A stretch of DNA of 10,244 nt from an uncultured Eubacteriales bacterium (GTDB lineage Bacteria > Bacillota_A > Clostridia > Oscillospirales > Oscillospiraceae), in contig CATKHE010000189.1 in assembly GCA_949747935.1 (NCBI GenBank), positions 1 through 10,244 of the forward strand, read 5' to 3'. The notes under the pieces are model-generated. The model did no database searches. It was not told where the DNA came from and saw only the letters and a list, made by a program, of their open reading frames with translations. Numbering within the stretch: the stretch's first letter is position 1; each line of letters begins with the position of its first letter. Position numbers and translations under genes: made by a program. Below are positions 1-5,749 of this stretch, in pieces.

Positions 1-1046
1 ACCCTGCACAGCAGGGTGGTTTTTCTCAGACAGCCCGCCTTGAACCGGACGGCCAGGGTGCGCAGCAACAGAGCTCCGCACCCCACCCCCGCAGCGAACA
101 ATGCTGCTGTACCCATCAGACCCAGGCTGAAAAAGGTATTAAAGTTCTCCGTCCGGACGGCGTTGGACTGCCCCCAGTACAGCTGTTCCGCTCCCCATAC
201 CGTGCAGAAGGCTAAGGACACCACTGCGGCAGCCATGCCAACCGCATACAGATCAAAGTAAATACGCTCTTGCCAGGTGAGAACTATCCCCTCCGCGCCT
301 TTTTTGTGGCCAGCGGTCCAGAGGATCCAGGCCAGTGCCAGCAGGGTGAGGGCCCCCAGATTCAAAAAGCCGGCGAGGTATTTGTCAAAGTTGGCCCGGT
401 CTTCACCCCAGAGCCGCCGCACCTGGTAAAACTCGTCCGTGATGGAGCTGTCTACCTCCTCGGGCACGCCATACTCCAACACCATCCGGACTGACAAGCG
501 GGCATCCTCCGGATTCTCCCCTGCGGAGGAGGATGAGTCAAAATCGTTTTCCCCGCCGTCCAGCCCGCTGGGGTAGGCCTCCTCCTTCTCCCCCTCCAGC
601 TCAAAGTGGAAGTAGTGCACCTCCCGCACCGCCTTGACCATGGCCTCGTTTTCCAGCAGGTTGGTGCCCACCACATTTTGCCTGTCGCCGGTGAGCACCC
701 GGAAGCGGAACCAGGTGTTCAAGCGGCTGAACCGCTCCTCAACCAGCTCTACCTGCTCCTGAAAGGCCTCCACATCAGCAAGCAGTATGTCGTCGGTGAT
801 ACTGCCCTCCTTAATCTGTTTTTCCAACAGGGACAGCCGCTGAAGCAGCTCTATCCCTTCCAGCAGTTCCCCCCGGCGGCTGTCCAGGACGCTGTAGAAA
901 CGGGAGTTGTCCTGCCAGCTGTCACGGGTAACAGCCATGGAGCTGAGTAGAGCCCGTCCCCCGAAAACACCCGCGCCAAAGGCGGCAGTCAGCAGGACAA
1001 AGACTGCGCACAGCTTGGCCCAGCGATTTTCCTGCAGCCTGCGCAT
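1..1046 (-). CDS. Sensor histidine kinase, N-terminal part (runs off window)
   Basis: This frame is open from an ATG at 1046 to the window edge, giving 348 residues with no stop. A first membrane segment lies at about residues 12-32 (KLCAVFVLLTAAFGAGVF). A hydrophilic, probably extracytoplasmic region of about 190 residues follows, with a helical stretch at 55-110 and an acidic Ser-rich linker at 155-182. Three more hydrophobic segments lie at about 224-243, 266-284 and 304-330. No H-box or ATPase motif has appeared by the window edge, so the kinase domain must lie outside. The ATG shares one base with the stop of the upstream response regulator (TAATG), which implies translational coupling and a cognate pair. 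The role as a membrane kinase that phosphorylates that regulator is inferred from position and architecture; the stimulus is unknown. Confidence 0.75.
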   Translation of the reverse strand, partial: MRRLQENRWAKLCAVFVLLTAAFGAGVFGGRALLSSMAVTRDSWQDNSRFYSVLDSRRGELLEGIELLQRLSLLEKQIKEGSITDDILLADVEAFQEQVELVEERFSRLNTWFRFRVLTGDRQNVVGTNLLENEAMVKAVREVHYFHFELEGEKEEAYPSGLDGGENDFDSSSSAGENPEDARLSVRMVLEYGVPEEVDSSITDEFYQVRRLWGEDRANFDKYLAGFLNLGALTLLALAWILWTAGHKKGAEGIVLTWQERIYFDLYAVGMAAAVVSLAFCTVWGAEQLYWGQSNAVRTENFNTFFSLGLMGTAALFAAGVGCGALLLRTLAVRFKAGCLRKTTLLCR

Positions 1047-1741
1047 TAGTCCACCCCCTTCTCAATTTTATAGCCTAGACCCCAGACTACCTTTAAATAT
1101 CGGGGCTCAGCGGGGTTGATCTCAATTTTCTCCCGCAGATGGCGGATATGAACGGCTACTGTGTTCTCCGAGCCATAGGCTGGGTCGTTCCACACCTGCT
1201 CATAGATCTGTGCGGAGGAGAAAACCTGTCCCGGGTGGGACAGCAACAGCTTGAGGATATTGTACTCAATGGGGGTGAGAGAGATAGGCTCCCCGTCCAC
1301 CGTGACCACCTTGGCTCCGTCGTCCATGGCGATGGGCCCAGCAGTAATAAGGCCCGGCCCCTTCTCCGCTCCACCTAATGCAGTGTACCGCCGCAGTTGA
1401 CTCTTCACCCGGGCAATCACCTCCAGGGGGTTGAAGGGCTTGGTGATATAGTCGTCCGCCCCAATGTTCAGGCCCAGAATTTTGTCTGTGTCCTCACTCT
1501 TGGCCGTCAGCAGGATAATGGGTACGTTGCTCCCCTCCCGCAGTTTGGCCGTGGCCCGCATGCCGTCCAGCTCAGGCATCATGATGTCCATCAGGATCAA
1601 GTGGACATCATGGGTCTCCGCCGCCCGGATCGCTTCTTTCCCGTTGTATGCTTTGAGGGTCTGATAGCCCTCGCTGGTGAGGTAGATGTCCAGTGCGGAC
1701 ACGATATCCTTGTCATCGTCGCAGATCAGAATAGTGTACAT
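1046..1741 (-). CDS. OmpR/PhoB-family response regulator (VanR-like)
   Basis: This 231-residue protein has a receiver domain at residues 1-115 and a winged-helix DNA-binding domain at about 132-228. Receiver signatures are the acidic triplet D8-D10, the phosphoacceptor D52 in LILMDIMMPELDG, T79 in IILLTA and K101 in DDYITKPF. The C-terminal domain has the typical LTPIEYNILKLL helix, the recognition region NTVAVHIRHLREKI and the WGLGYKIE wing. The start is supported by a GGGGAGG ribosome binding site at 1750-1756, 8 bases upstream. It should be phosphorylated by the kinase encoded directly downstream and bind promoter DNA. Its own promoter region carries 11-bp-spaced TTAA motifs, which suggests autoregulation. 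The family call is solid; the VanR-like subgroup is judged from the WGLGY ending only. Confidence 0.93.
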   Translation of the reverse strand: MYTILICDDDKDIVSALDIYLTSEGYQTLKAYNGKEAIRAAETHDVHLILMDIMMPELDGMRATAKLREGSNVPIILLTAKSEDTDKILGLNIGADDYITKPFNPLEVIARVKSQLRRYTALGGAEKGPGLITAGPIAMDDGAKVVTVDGEPISLTPIEYNILKLLLSHPGQVFSSAQIYEQVWNDPAYGSENTVAVHIRHLREKIEINPAEPRYLKVVWGLGYKIEKGVD

Positions 1742-1777
1742 AGGCTGTTCCTCCCCGTCGTTCCTATTTCTAAATCT

Positions 1778-1805
1778 AGCATACCACAGACAGTTTAAGT
1801 TGCAA
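1778..1805 (-). promoter_or_regulatory. Promoter of the second two-component operon
   Basis: On the minus strand a TTGCAA -35 box (1805-1800) is followed by 16 bases and an extended -10 box TGG-TATGCT (-10 at 1783-1778). Transcription would begin near 1771, leaving a short leader before the regulator's ribosome binding site. The repeat at 1788-1831 overlaps this promoter. Confidence 0.5.
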
Positions 1806-1831
1806 GTATAAAAATCTTAAGAAGTGTTTAA
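1788..1831 (-). promoter_or_regulatory. 11-bp-periodic TTAA repeat, likely response-regulator operator
   Basis: Read on the minus strand, consecutive 11-mers are TTAAACACTTC, TTAAGATTTTT, ATACTTGCAAC and TTAAACTGTCT. TTAA recurs at 1828, 1817 and 1795, so three of four slots in an exact 11-base register are filled. Tandem 11-bp spacing is the usual binding geometry of OmpR/PhoB-family regulators. Here it covers and surrounds the -35 box of the promoter for the response regulator at 1046-1741. Binding by that regulator is inferred. Confidence 0.45.
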
Positions 1832-1848
1832 TTTCCCCGGACAGACAT

Positions 1849-1872
1849 AAGGCCACCCTTCCGGGCGGCCTT
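1849..1872. repeat. Short hairpin in intergenic region
   Basis: AAGGCC and GGCCTT arms enclose CCC/GGG with a TTCC loop and one A-C mismatch. There is no strong T-tract on either side. It lies next to the larger hairpin at 1887-1918 and may belong to the same intergenic element. Confidence 0.4.
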
Positions 1873-1882
1873 CAGCTTGTCG

Positions 1883-1918
1883 AAAAGCGGCCTGTCCAAA
1901 GAAAAGTAGGCAGGCCGC
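1883..1918 (-). terminator. Possible terminator after the kinase operon
   Basis: A perfect 8-bp GC-rich stem (GCGGCCTG / CAGGCCGC, 1911-1918 and 1887-1894) with a 16-base loop is followed on the minus strand by TTTTCG. The stem is strong but the T-tract is only four bases and the loop is large. It could be a weak terminator or an intergenic repeat. Confidence 0.45.
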
Positions 1919-1983
1919 AAAAGGTATAACGCATAGCATGCTTTTCTTTCTCATCAGTAAAATTTTATTAGAGAACATTTAAC

Positions 1984-2018
1984 AGATACCCCTATATCCA
2001 AAAGATATGAGGGTATCT
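1984..2018. repeat. Long AT-rich hairpin
   Basis: Arms of about 15 bases (AGATACCC followed by TATATC, against GATATG then GGGTATCT) fold around a CAAAA loop with one mismatch and one G-T pair. It sits just past the stop of the small open frame at 2024-2200. No T-tract follows on either strand, so it is not a classical intrinsic terminator. It may stabilise the transcript 3' end or be a relic of a mobile element. Confidence 0.45.
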
Positions 2019-2023
2019 CAATA

Positions 2024-2200
2024 TCATACGGCCCGATACTTTTCTATCTCTGCCTTTATGTTTTCTCTGGCCCGTATGACCGAGTGCCTGATTGATTGCG
2101 GCCAATAATGCTCTATCTCTTCAATCTGACGGTAATTAAAGTCATATTCATGGTAAAGCAAAAACCGCTTATAGCGCCGGTTGTATGGTCTGACCAGCAT
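2024..2200 (-). CDS. Small 58-aa protein, possible sigma/HTH-type remnant
   Basis: An ATG at 2200 opens a 58-codon frame that overlaps the last 32 bases of the histidine kinase gene in another frame and ends at TGA 2026-2024. The product is basic and aromatic. It contains FNYRQIEEIEHYWPQSIRHS followed by VIRARENIKAEIEKY, which looks like the recognition helix and tail of a sigma region 4-like or phage/ICE helix-turn-helix protein. Codon use is AT-rich (ATA, TAT, AAA), unlike the GC-rich neighbours. No ribosome binding site precedes the ATG. It could be a translationally coupled small gene or the tail of a truncated mobile-element gene; I do not recognise a specific family. Confidence 0.35.
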   Translation of the reverse strand: MLVRPYNRRYKRFLLYHEYDFNYRQIEEIEHYWPQSIRHSVIRARENIKAEIEKYRAV

Positions 2201-3635
2201 TTGCCGCAGGCAGAACCGCAGTGATCCGGGTGCCTACGTCAAGGCGGGATACTACCTCAAACCAGCCACTGTGGCGCTCTACAATCCATTTTGCGATAGA
2301 CAGACCCAAACCGGTACCGCCGGTCTTTCTGTCACGGGACTGGTCGGTACGGTAAAACCGCTCAAAAATATGTGGGATACCCTCAGGAGGAATACCCATC
2401 CCCTCATCCTGAACGGTGACGCGGATGTAGTTACCGGTCCGGCTCACACGGAGATAGACGCGGCTCTCCTCCGGGCTGTATTTTAAACTATTATCCATTA
2501 AAATCCGCAGGACCTGTTTCATCAGACCAGGGTCAGCATGAATGCTGACCGGGTCCTCCCCCCAGCGGGGAAGGAAGGTCCGTTCGGGGTGGATCATCTC
2601 CTCCTCCCGGAGGACCTCGCCGGCAAGATCGGTCAAATCAATCTGCTCCATTTTTACCGGCTGAGAATCGTTATCCCCCCGTGCTAAGAAAAGCAGTTGT
2701 TCCACAAGCCGCTCCATGGCCTGAGCCTCAGAGCGAATGGCGTCGATAGATTCCTGAAGGGCTTCCGGGTCGCTCTTGCCCCATCGGTCCAATAGGGAGG
2801 CATAACCTTGAATGACGGCGATGGGGGTGCGCAACTCGTGGCTGGCGTCGGAGACAAAGCGCATTTGGACACTGTAGGCCTGATTCACCCGGTCCATCAA
2901 CTCATTGATAGACTGGGCCAGGGATCGCAGTTCCTTTTGGGTAGGAGACAGGTCGATGCGGCTATCCAAGTGGGCAGCGTCGATCTTGTCCAGCTCTCCA
3001 GCCAAGCTCTCCAGCTCCCGTTTGGACATGTGGGCCTTGGAATTGAGCCGGGCCGCCGTGGCGGCCAAATCTTGGATGGGCCGGAGCACCTTTCGGATAG
3101 AGCGACTACTGCGAAAAAGATTTGTCACCAGAGACAGTCCCTGACAGATCAGGATCACCATCCCTGCCCAATACAGGCCGGTAAAGATGCCGGAAGTGTC
3201 CACTGTGATGGCATAGGGCTTACCGCCATTGGGCATCTCAACGGTGTAATAGCTGCTAAGATTCCAAGTACGCCGGCCATCCACTGTCTCCCGCCGACCG
3301 GTGGGCAGCCAAGCGACTACGGTATAGTCGTTCCCCTCCGGCGCCCGGTCCAGAGGGGTGATGGTGTAGTCGCTGGCCTCCATCCAAGCCAAGGCTTCTT
3401 CTGATGGGACGCCCCGCTGGTTTACCAAGTCCACCACGTCGGCACAGCGGTTTTCGGCATAGAGAGTCAGCCCAAAGACAGACAATACAACCAGAAGCAG
3501 GTCCATCACCAGAAAAATGCCCAGCTGACGCAGGAAAAAGCCGAAATTCAGCCGAAAGGCCAGGGAGGAATCCCGAGCTGCGGCGATAGGGTCCTCCGGC
3601 GGGGGAGTCTGAAATTTATGGTGTTTTCGGGCCAT
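2169..3635 (-). CDS. Sensor histidine kinase, ArlS-like
   Basis: This 488-residue membrane kinase has an N-terminal cytoplasmic tail, TM1 at about 37-59, an extracytoplasmic sensor of about 90 residues, TM2 at about 153-173 and a HAMP-like linker to about 250. The H-box is FVSDASHELRTP with phosphorylated H266, preceded by a dimerisation helix. ATPase motifs follow: N-box DNSLKYSP (381-388), G1 DEGMGIP (410-416), F-box FERFYR (424-429) and G2 GGTGLGLS (439-446). The catalytic set is complete. A GGAGGT site lies 8 bases before the ATG. It should autophosphorylate and pass phosphate to the regulator at 4222-4902, from which it is separated by the flavodoxin gene. The extracytoplasmic domain resembles no sensor fold I can name, so the signal is unknown. 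Confidence 0.93.
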   Translation of the reverse strand: MARKHHKFQTPPPEDPIAAARDSSLAFRLNFGFFLRQLGIFLVMDLLLVVLSVFGLTLYAENRCADVVDLVNQRGVPSEEALAWMEASDYTITPLDRAPEGNDYTVVAWLPTGRRETVDGRRTWNLSSYYTVEMPNGGKPYAITVDTSGIFTGLYWAGMVILICQGLSLVTNLFRSSRSIRKVLRPIQDLAATAARLNSKAHMSKRELESLAGELDKIDAAHLDSRIDLSPTQKELRSLAQSINELMDRVNQAYSVQMRFVSDASHELRTPIAVIQGYASLLDRWGKSDPEALQESIDAIRSEAQAMERLVEQLLFLARGDNDSQPVKMEQIDLTDLAGEVLREEEMIHPERTFLPRWGEDPVSIHADPGLMKQVLRILMDNSLKYSPEESRVYLRVSRTGNYIRVTVQDEGMGIPPEGIPHIFERFYRTDQSRDRKTGGTGLGLSIAKWIVERHSGWFEVVSRLDVGTRITAVLPAANAGQTIQPAL

Positions 3636-3715
3636 GGGAATTCACCTCCAGGTGTGCAAAATGCGGCGGTCTCGACCTGTCGTTTCAACAGAGCGGCGTA
3701 CCTGGCAGTTGCGCC

Positions 3716-4219
3716 CTACAGGGTTCTCATCCAGTTCCGGATGGTCTCCAGACGTTCAAAGGCCACAAAGCTGCCGCCATGGATGAGGAAGTCAAGCTGC
3801 TGATTCTCTTCCGGAGTGCGGCGACTGCCCTTGTCCCGCAGAGTCTCCCGCATAGATTTGGTGGCCATGCCTACCATCCGCCGCTTGAGCCAGCCCACCT
3901 GTTTTGGGGCCCAGCCACCCTGGAGGTAAAAAACAGGGATGTTTGGCACATAGTTTGCCTTGGACAGGGTATCCAGCACCTGAGGGGAAGATGGGGACAT
4001 ACCTACACCGCAGACCCCCTTAACATCGAATTTCTTGACCGCCTGATCTATGCCGGAGATGTGGCCCGCCATCAAGGGCCCCATGAAGAAGACTGTCTCT
4101 CCGGAGGGCACTTGGTCCACGGCTTCCGCCGCGGCGTAAACCTTCAGCTTTTCCACCTTACCCAGCATCTTTGCGTATTCTTTGGTAAAGCCGGTATTGG
4201 AACGGTAAACGATGACCAT
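3716..4219 (-). CDS. Flavodoxin-fold protein (Flavodoxin_5/HemG-like)
   Basis: This 167-residue cytoplasmic protein begins with a beta strand and the FMN phosphate-binding loop YRSNTGFT (residues 5-12), which matches the flavodoxin T/S-x-T-G-x-T pattern. FFMGPLMAGHISG (44-56) and VFYLQGGW (96-103) fit the second flavin loop and the family's YLxGG motif. The length is typical for Flavodoxin_5. It may bind FMN and act in electron transfer or redox sensing; the partner is not known. Its ribosome binding site (AGGAGGAG) is made by the last codons of the upstream response regulator, and only two bases separate stop and start, so the two are translationally coupled. Placement between the regulator and the kinase suggests a role in the same redox or envelope response (inference). 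Confidence 0.82.
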   Translation of the reverse strand: MVIVYRSNTGFTKEYAKMLGKVEKLKVYAAAEAVDQVPSGETVFFMGPLMAGHISGIDQAVKKFDVKGVCGVGMSPSSPQVLDTLSKANYVPNIPVFYLQGGWAPKQVGWLKRRMVGMATKSMRETLRDKGSRRTPEENQQLDFLIHGGSFVAFERLETIRNWMRTL

Positions 4220-4221
4220 AG

Positions 4222-4902
4222 TTACTCCTCCTTGATGACATACCCTACGCCGCGGACGGTGTGAATCAGCTTCAGGCCGAAGGCATCGTCCAGCTTCCCC
4301 CGGAGGAAGCGGATATAGACGTCCACCGAGTTGGTTTCACCTACGAAGTCGAAGCCCCAGACCGTATCCAGAAGGGTCTCTCGAGTAAGAACCCGGTTTT
4401 TGTTTTCCAGAAGGCACCGCAGCAGGTCAAATTCTTTTTTGGTCAGTTCCACGTTCTGACCCCGGACAGTCACCTGATGGCGCTCCACATCCAGTACAAG
4501 CGGCCCCACAGCCAGTGGAATGGCCTGTCCGCCGGAGCTGCCTTTGCCACGCAGAGCGGCCCGAATACGGGCCAGCAGTTCCTCAATGGCAAAGGGCTTG
4601 GTGATATAGTCGTCCGCACCCGAGTCCAGGCCGGCCACCTTGTCCACCACACTATCTCGAGCAGTTAACATAATTACAGGGACATGACTCTCCCGGCGCA
4701 GGCGGCGCAGCACCTCCATGCCAGACAACTGGGGCAGCATGATATCCAGCAGTACCAAGTCAAACCCGCCACCCAAAGCCAGCTCCAGCCCCCGGCGGCC
4801 GTCCAGCGCCTTTTCCACCTCATAGCCCTCGTACTTCAGCTCCAGCTCCACCATGCGGGCCAGCTTTTCCTCGTCTTCCACCAAAAGGATGCGTTCCGCC
4901 AT
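4222..4902 (-). CDS. OmpR-family response regulator (ArlR-like)
   Basis: This 226-residue regulator has a receiver domain (1-118) with acidic residues E9-D10, phosphoacceptor D53 in LVLLDIMLPQLSG, T80 in VIMLTARDS and K102 in DDYITKPF. A winged-helix domain (about 126-225) carries LTKKEFDLLRCLL, NSVDVYIRFLRGKL and TVRGVGYVI. Both domains are complete and of normal length. A GAGGTG site six bases before the ATG supports the start; the gap to the upstream DUF4342-like gene is 21 bases. It is the likely partner of the kinase at 2169-3635 and a candidate to bind the 11-bp repeat at the operon promoter. Its terminal codons AAG GAG GAG TAA double as the ribosome binding site of the next gene. Confidence 0.95.
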   Translation of the reverse strand: MAERILLVEDEEKLARMVELELKYEGYEVEKALDGRRGLELALGGGFDLVLLDIMLPQLSGMEVLRRLRRESHVPVIMLTARDSVVDKVAGLDSGADDYITKPFAIEELLARIRAALRGKGSSGGQAIPLAVGPLVLDVERHQVTVRGQNVELTKKEFDLLRCLLENKNRVLTRETLLDTVWGFDFVGETNSVDVYIRFLRGKLDDAFGLKLIHTVRGVGYVIKEE

Positions 4903-4923
4903 TTAGTTCACCTCATCATCACT

Positions 4924-5508
4924 CTATTTCTTTTCATCGGAGTGCCAATCGTGCTTCAATTCGTCCATGACTTTGTGCCCCAAGTCGGCGGCGGTGTCGG
5001 CCACCGAGCCTATTACGTTGTTGATCTCATCCCGTTCCAGGTCAGGGCCGGAGAACCGATACCGGAAGCCGAGGAACAGGCCGAGCAACAAAACCAGAAC
5101 TGTAATCCAAAAAGCACAGCACAGCAGAAGGACCAGAATCAGCACAGGCAGAGCGGTGATAGGCTGGTCACGGCGCCAAATCTCCAGTTCATTATCTACC
5201 AGCCAGCGGCGCAGGGTAGTGAAGAAGCGGCTGACTCCGTTCCCCTTGGGGCGGGGCGCTTTGGGGCTCTTCTGCTTCTTTGACTTGGCGGGCAGCTGAA
5301 TTGGCAGAGACTCCGGTGGGGGCGGGGGCGTCTCGCTTTTTGTGGAGTAGTAGGACTGCTCCTCCCGAGGAATTGTCCCCTTTTCCTCCAGGTAGATCAG
5401 CGCGTCCAGCAGATTACCGCCGCTGTACTCCAGCGCTTCCTTGGCCTGGGCATAGCTGACATTGGCCTTTTCCTTCAAACGCTCCACCATTTCCAATGTG
5501 ATTTCCAT
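4924..5508 (-). CDS. UBA-like/DUF4342-type membrane protein
   Basis: The frame could start at 5529, but AAAGGAG lies inside that extension about 9 bases before the ATG at 5508, so the product is taken as 194 residues. Residues 1-44 form a UBA-like three-helix domain (ITLEMVERLKEKANVSYAQ, then a GG turn and LLDALIYLEEKG), as at the N terminus of DUF4342 proteins. A Pro-rich then Lys-rich linker (60-92) follows. A region about 100-155 has VDNELEIWRRDQPITALP, a long hydrophobic segment (about 117-148) and GFRYRFSGPDL, consistent with a membrane-inserted DUF4342 domain. The tail is acidic and helical. It is the first gene of the signalling operon. The function of this family is not established; a membrane-associated modulator of the kinase is a guess. 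Confidence 0.72.
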   Translation of the reverse strand: MEITLEMVERLKEKANVSYAQAKEALEYSGGNLLDALIYLEEKGTIPREEQSYYSTKSETPPPPPESLPIQLPAKSKKQKSPKAPRPKGNGVSRFFTTLRRWLVDNELEIWRRDQPITALPVLILVLLLCCAFWITVLVLLLGLFLGFRYRFSGPDLERDEINNVIGSVADTAADLGHKVMDELKHDWHSDEKK

Positions 5509-5553
5509 AGACAAACGGCTCCTTTCCATGGACCATGTTAATTTTACGCTGTC

Positions 5554-5559
5554 ATCCTA
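5554..5559 (-). promoter_or_regulatory. Candidate -10 box of the signalling operon
   Basis: On the minus strand TG-A-TAGGAT forms an extended -10 box. No good -35 box lies 16-18 bases upstream; instead the 11-bp repeat ends about 21 bases away. That layout suits an activator-dependent promoter. The leader of about 40 bases ends at the AAAGGAG site of the DUF4342-like gene. Confidence 0.4.
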
Positions 5560-5574
5560 TCACAGTCTGATTGA

Positions 5575-5607
5575 AGGGCTGTTTAGCTTTCATTAAGATT
5601 TCCTTAA
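5575..5607 (-). promoter_or_regulatory. 11-bp direct repeat, likely operator of the signalling operon
   Basis: Minus-strand reading gives TTAAGGAAATC then TTAATGAAAGC, 9 of 11 identical and exactly adjacent, followed by a weaker TAAACAGCCCT. This matches the tandem 11-bp arrangement bound by PhoP/PhoB/OmpR-type regulators, and it occupies the usual activator position upstream of the -10 box. The ArlR-like regulator encoded two genes downstream is the natural candidate ligand (inference). Confidence 0.5.
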
Positions 5608-5749
5608 ATTTGACATATAGGATTGTCAGACAAATAGGGCAAGGAGCTCAAGAGGAGAAAGACAACTGTTTTTACTTATCCCATACCTTTTCATGTGCTT
5701 CATTTTAAAATGTTAACACTTTGTAAACAATATCAAGGATTTAATCATT

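Noticed and set aside
2808..3404. 198-codon plus-strand open frame opposite the histidine kinase
   Set aside because: The minus-strand kinase has a complete set of catalytic motifs; the antisense frame has no recognisable domain or ribosome binding site.
4684..5283. 199-codon plus-strand frame opposite the regulator and the DUF4342-like gene
   Set aside because: Shadow of two supported genes, no ribosome binding site, glutamine-rich translation typical of antisense reading.
5712..5727. GTTAACACTTTGTAAAC dyad after the MBL gene as a terminator or operator
   Set aside because: Arms are short and imperfect, with no T-tract and no conserved partner; not distinguishable from AT-rich background.
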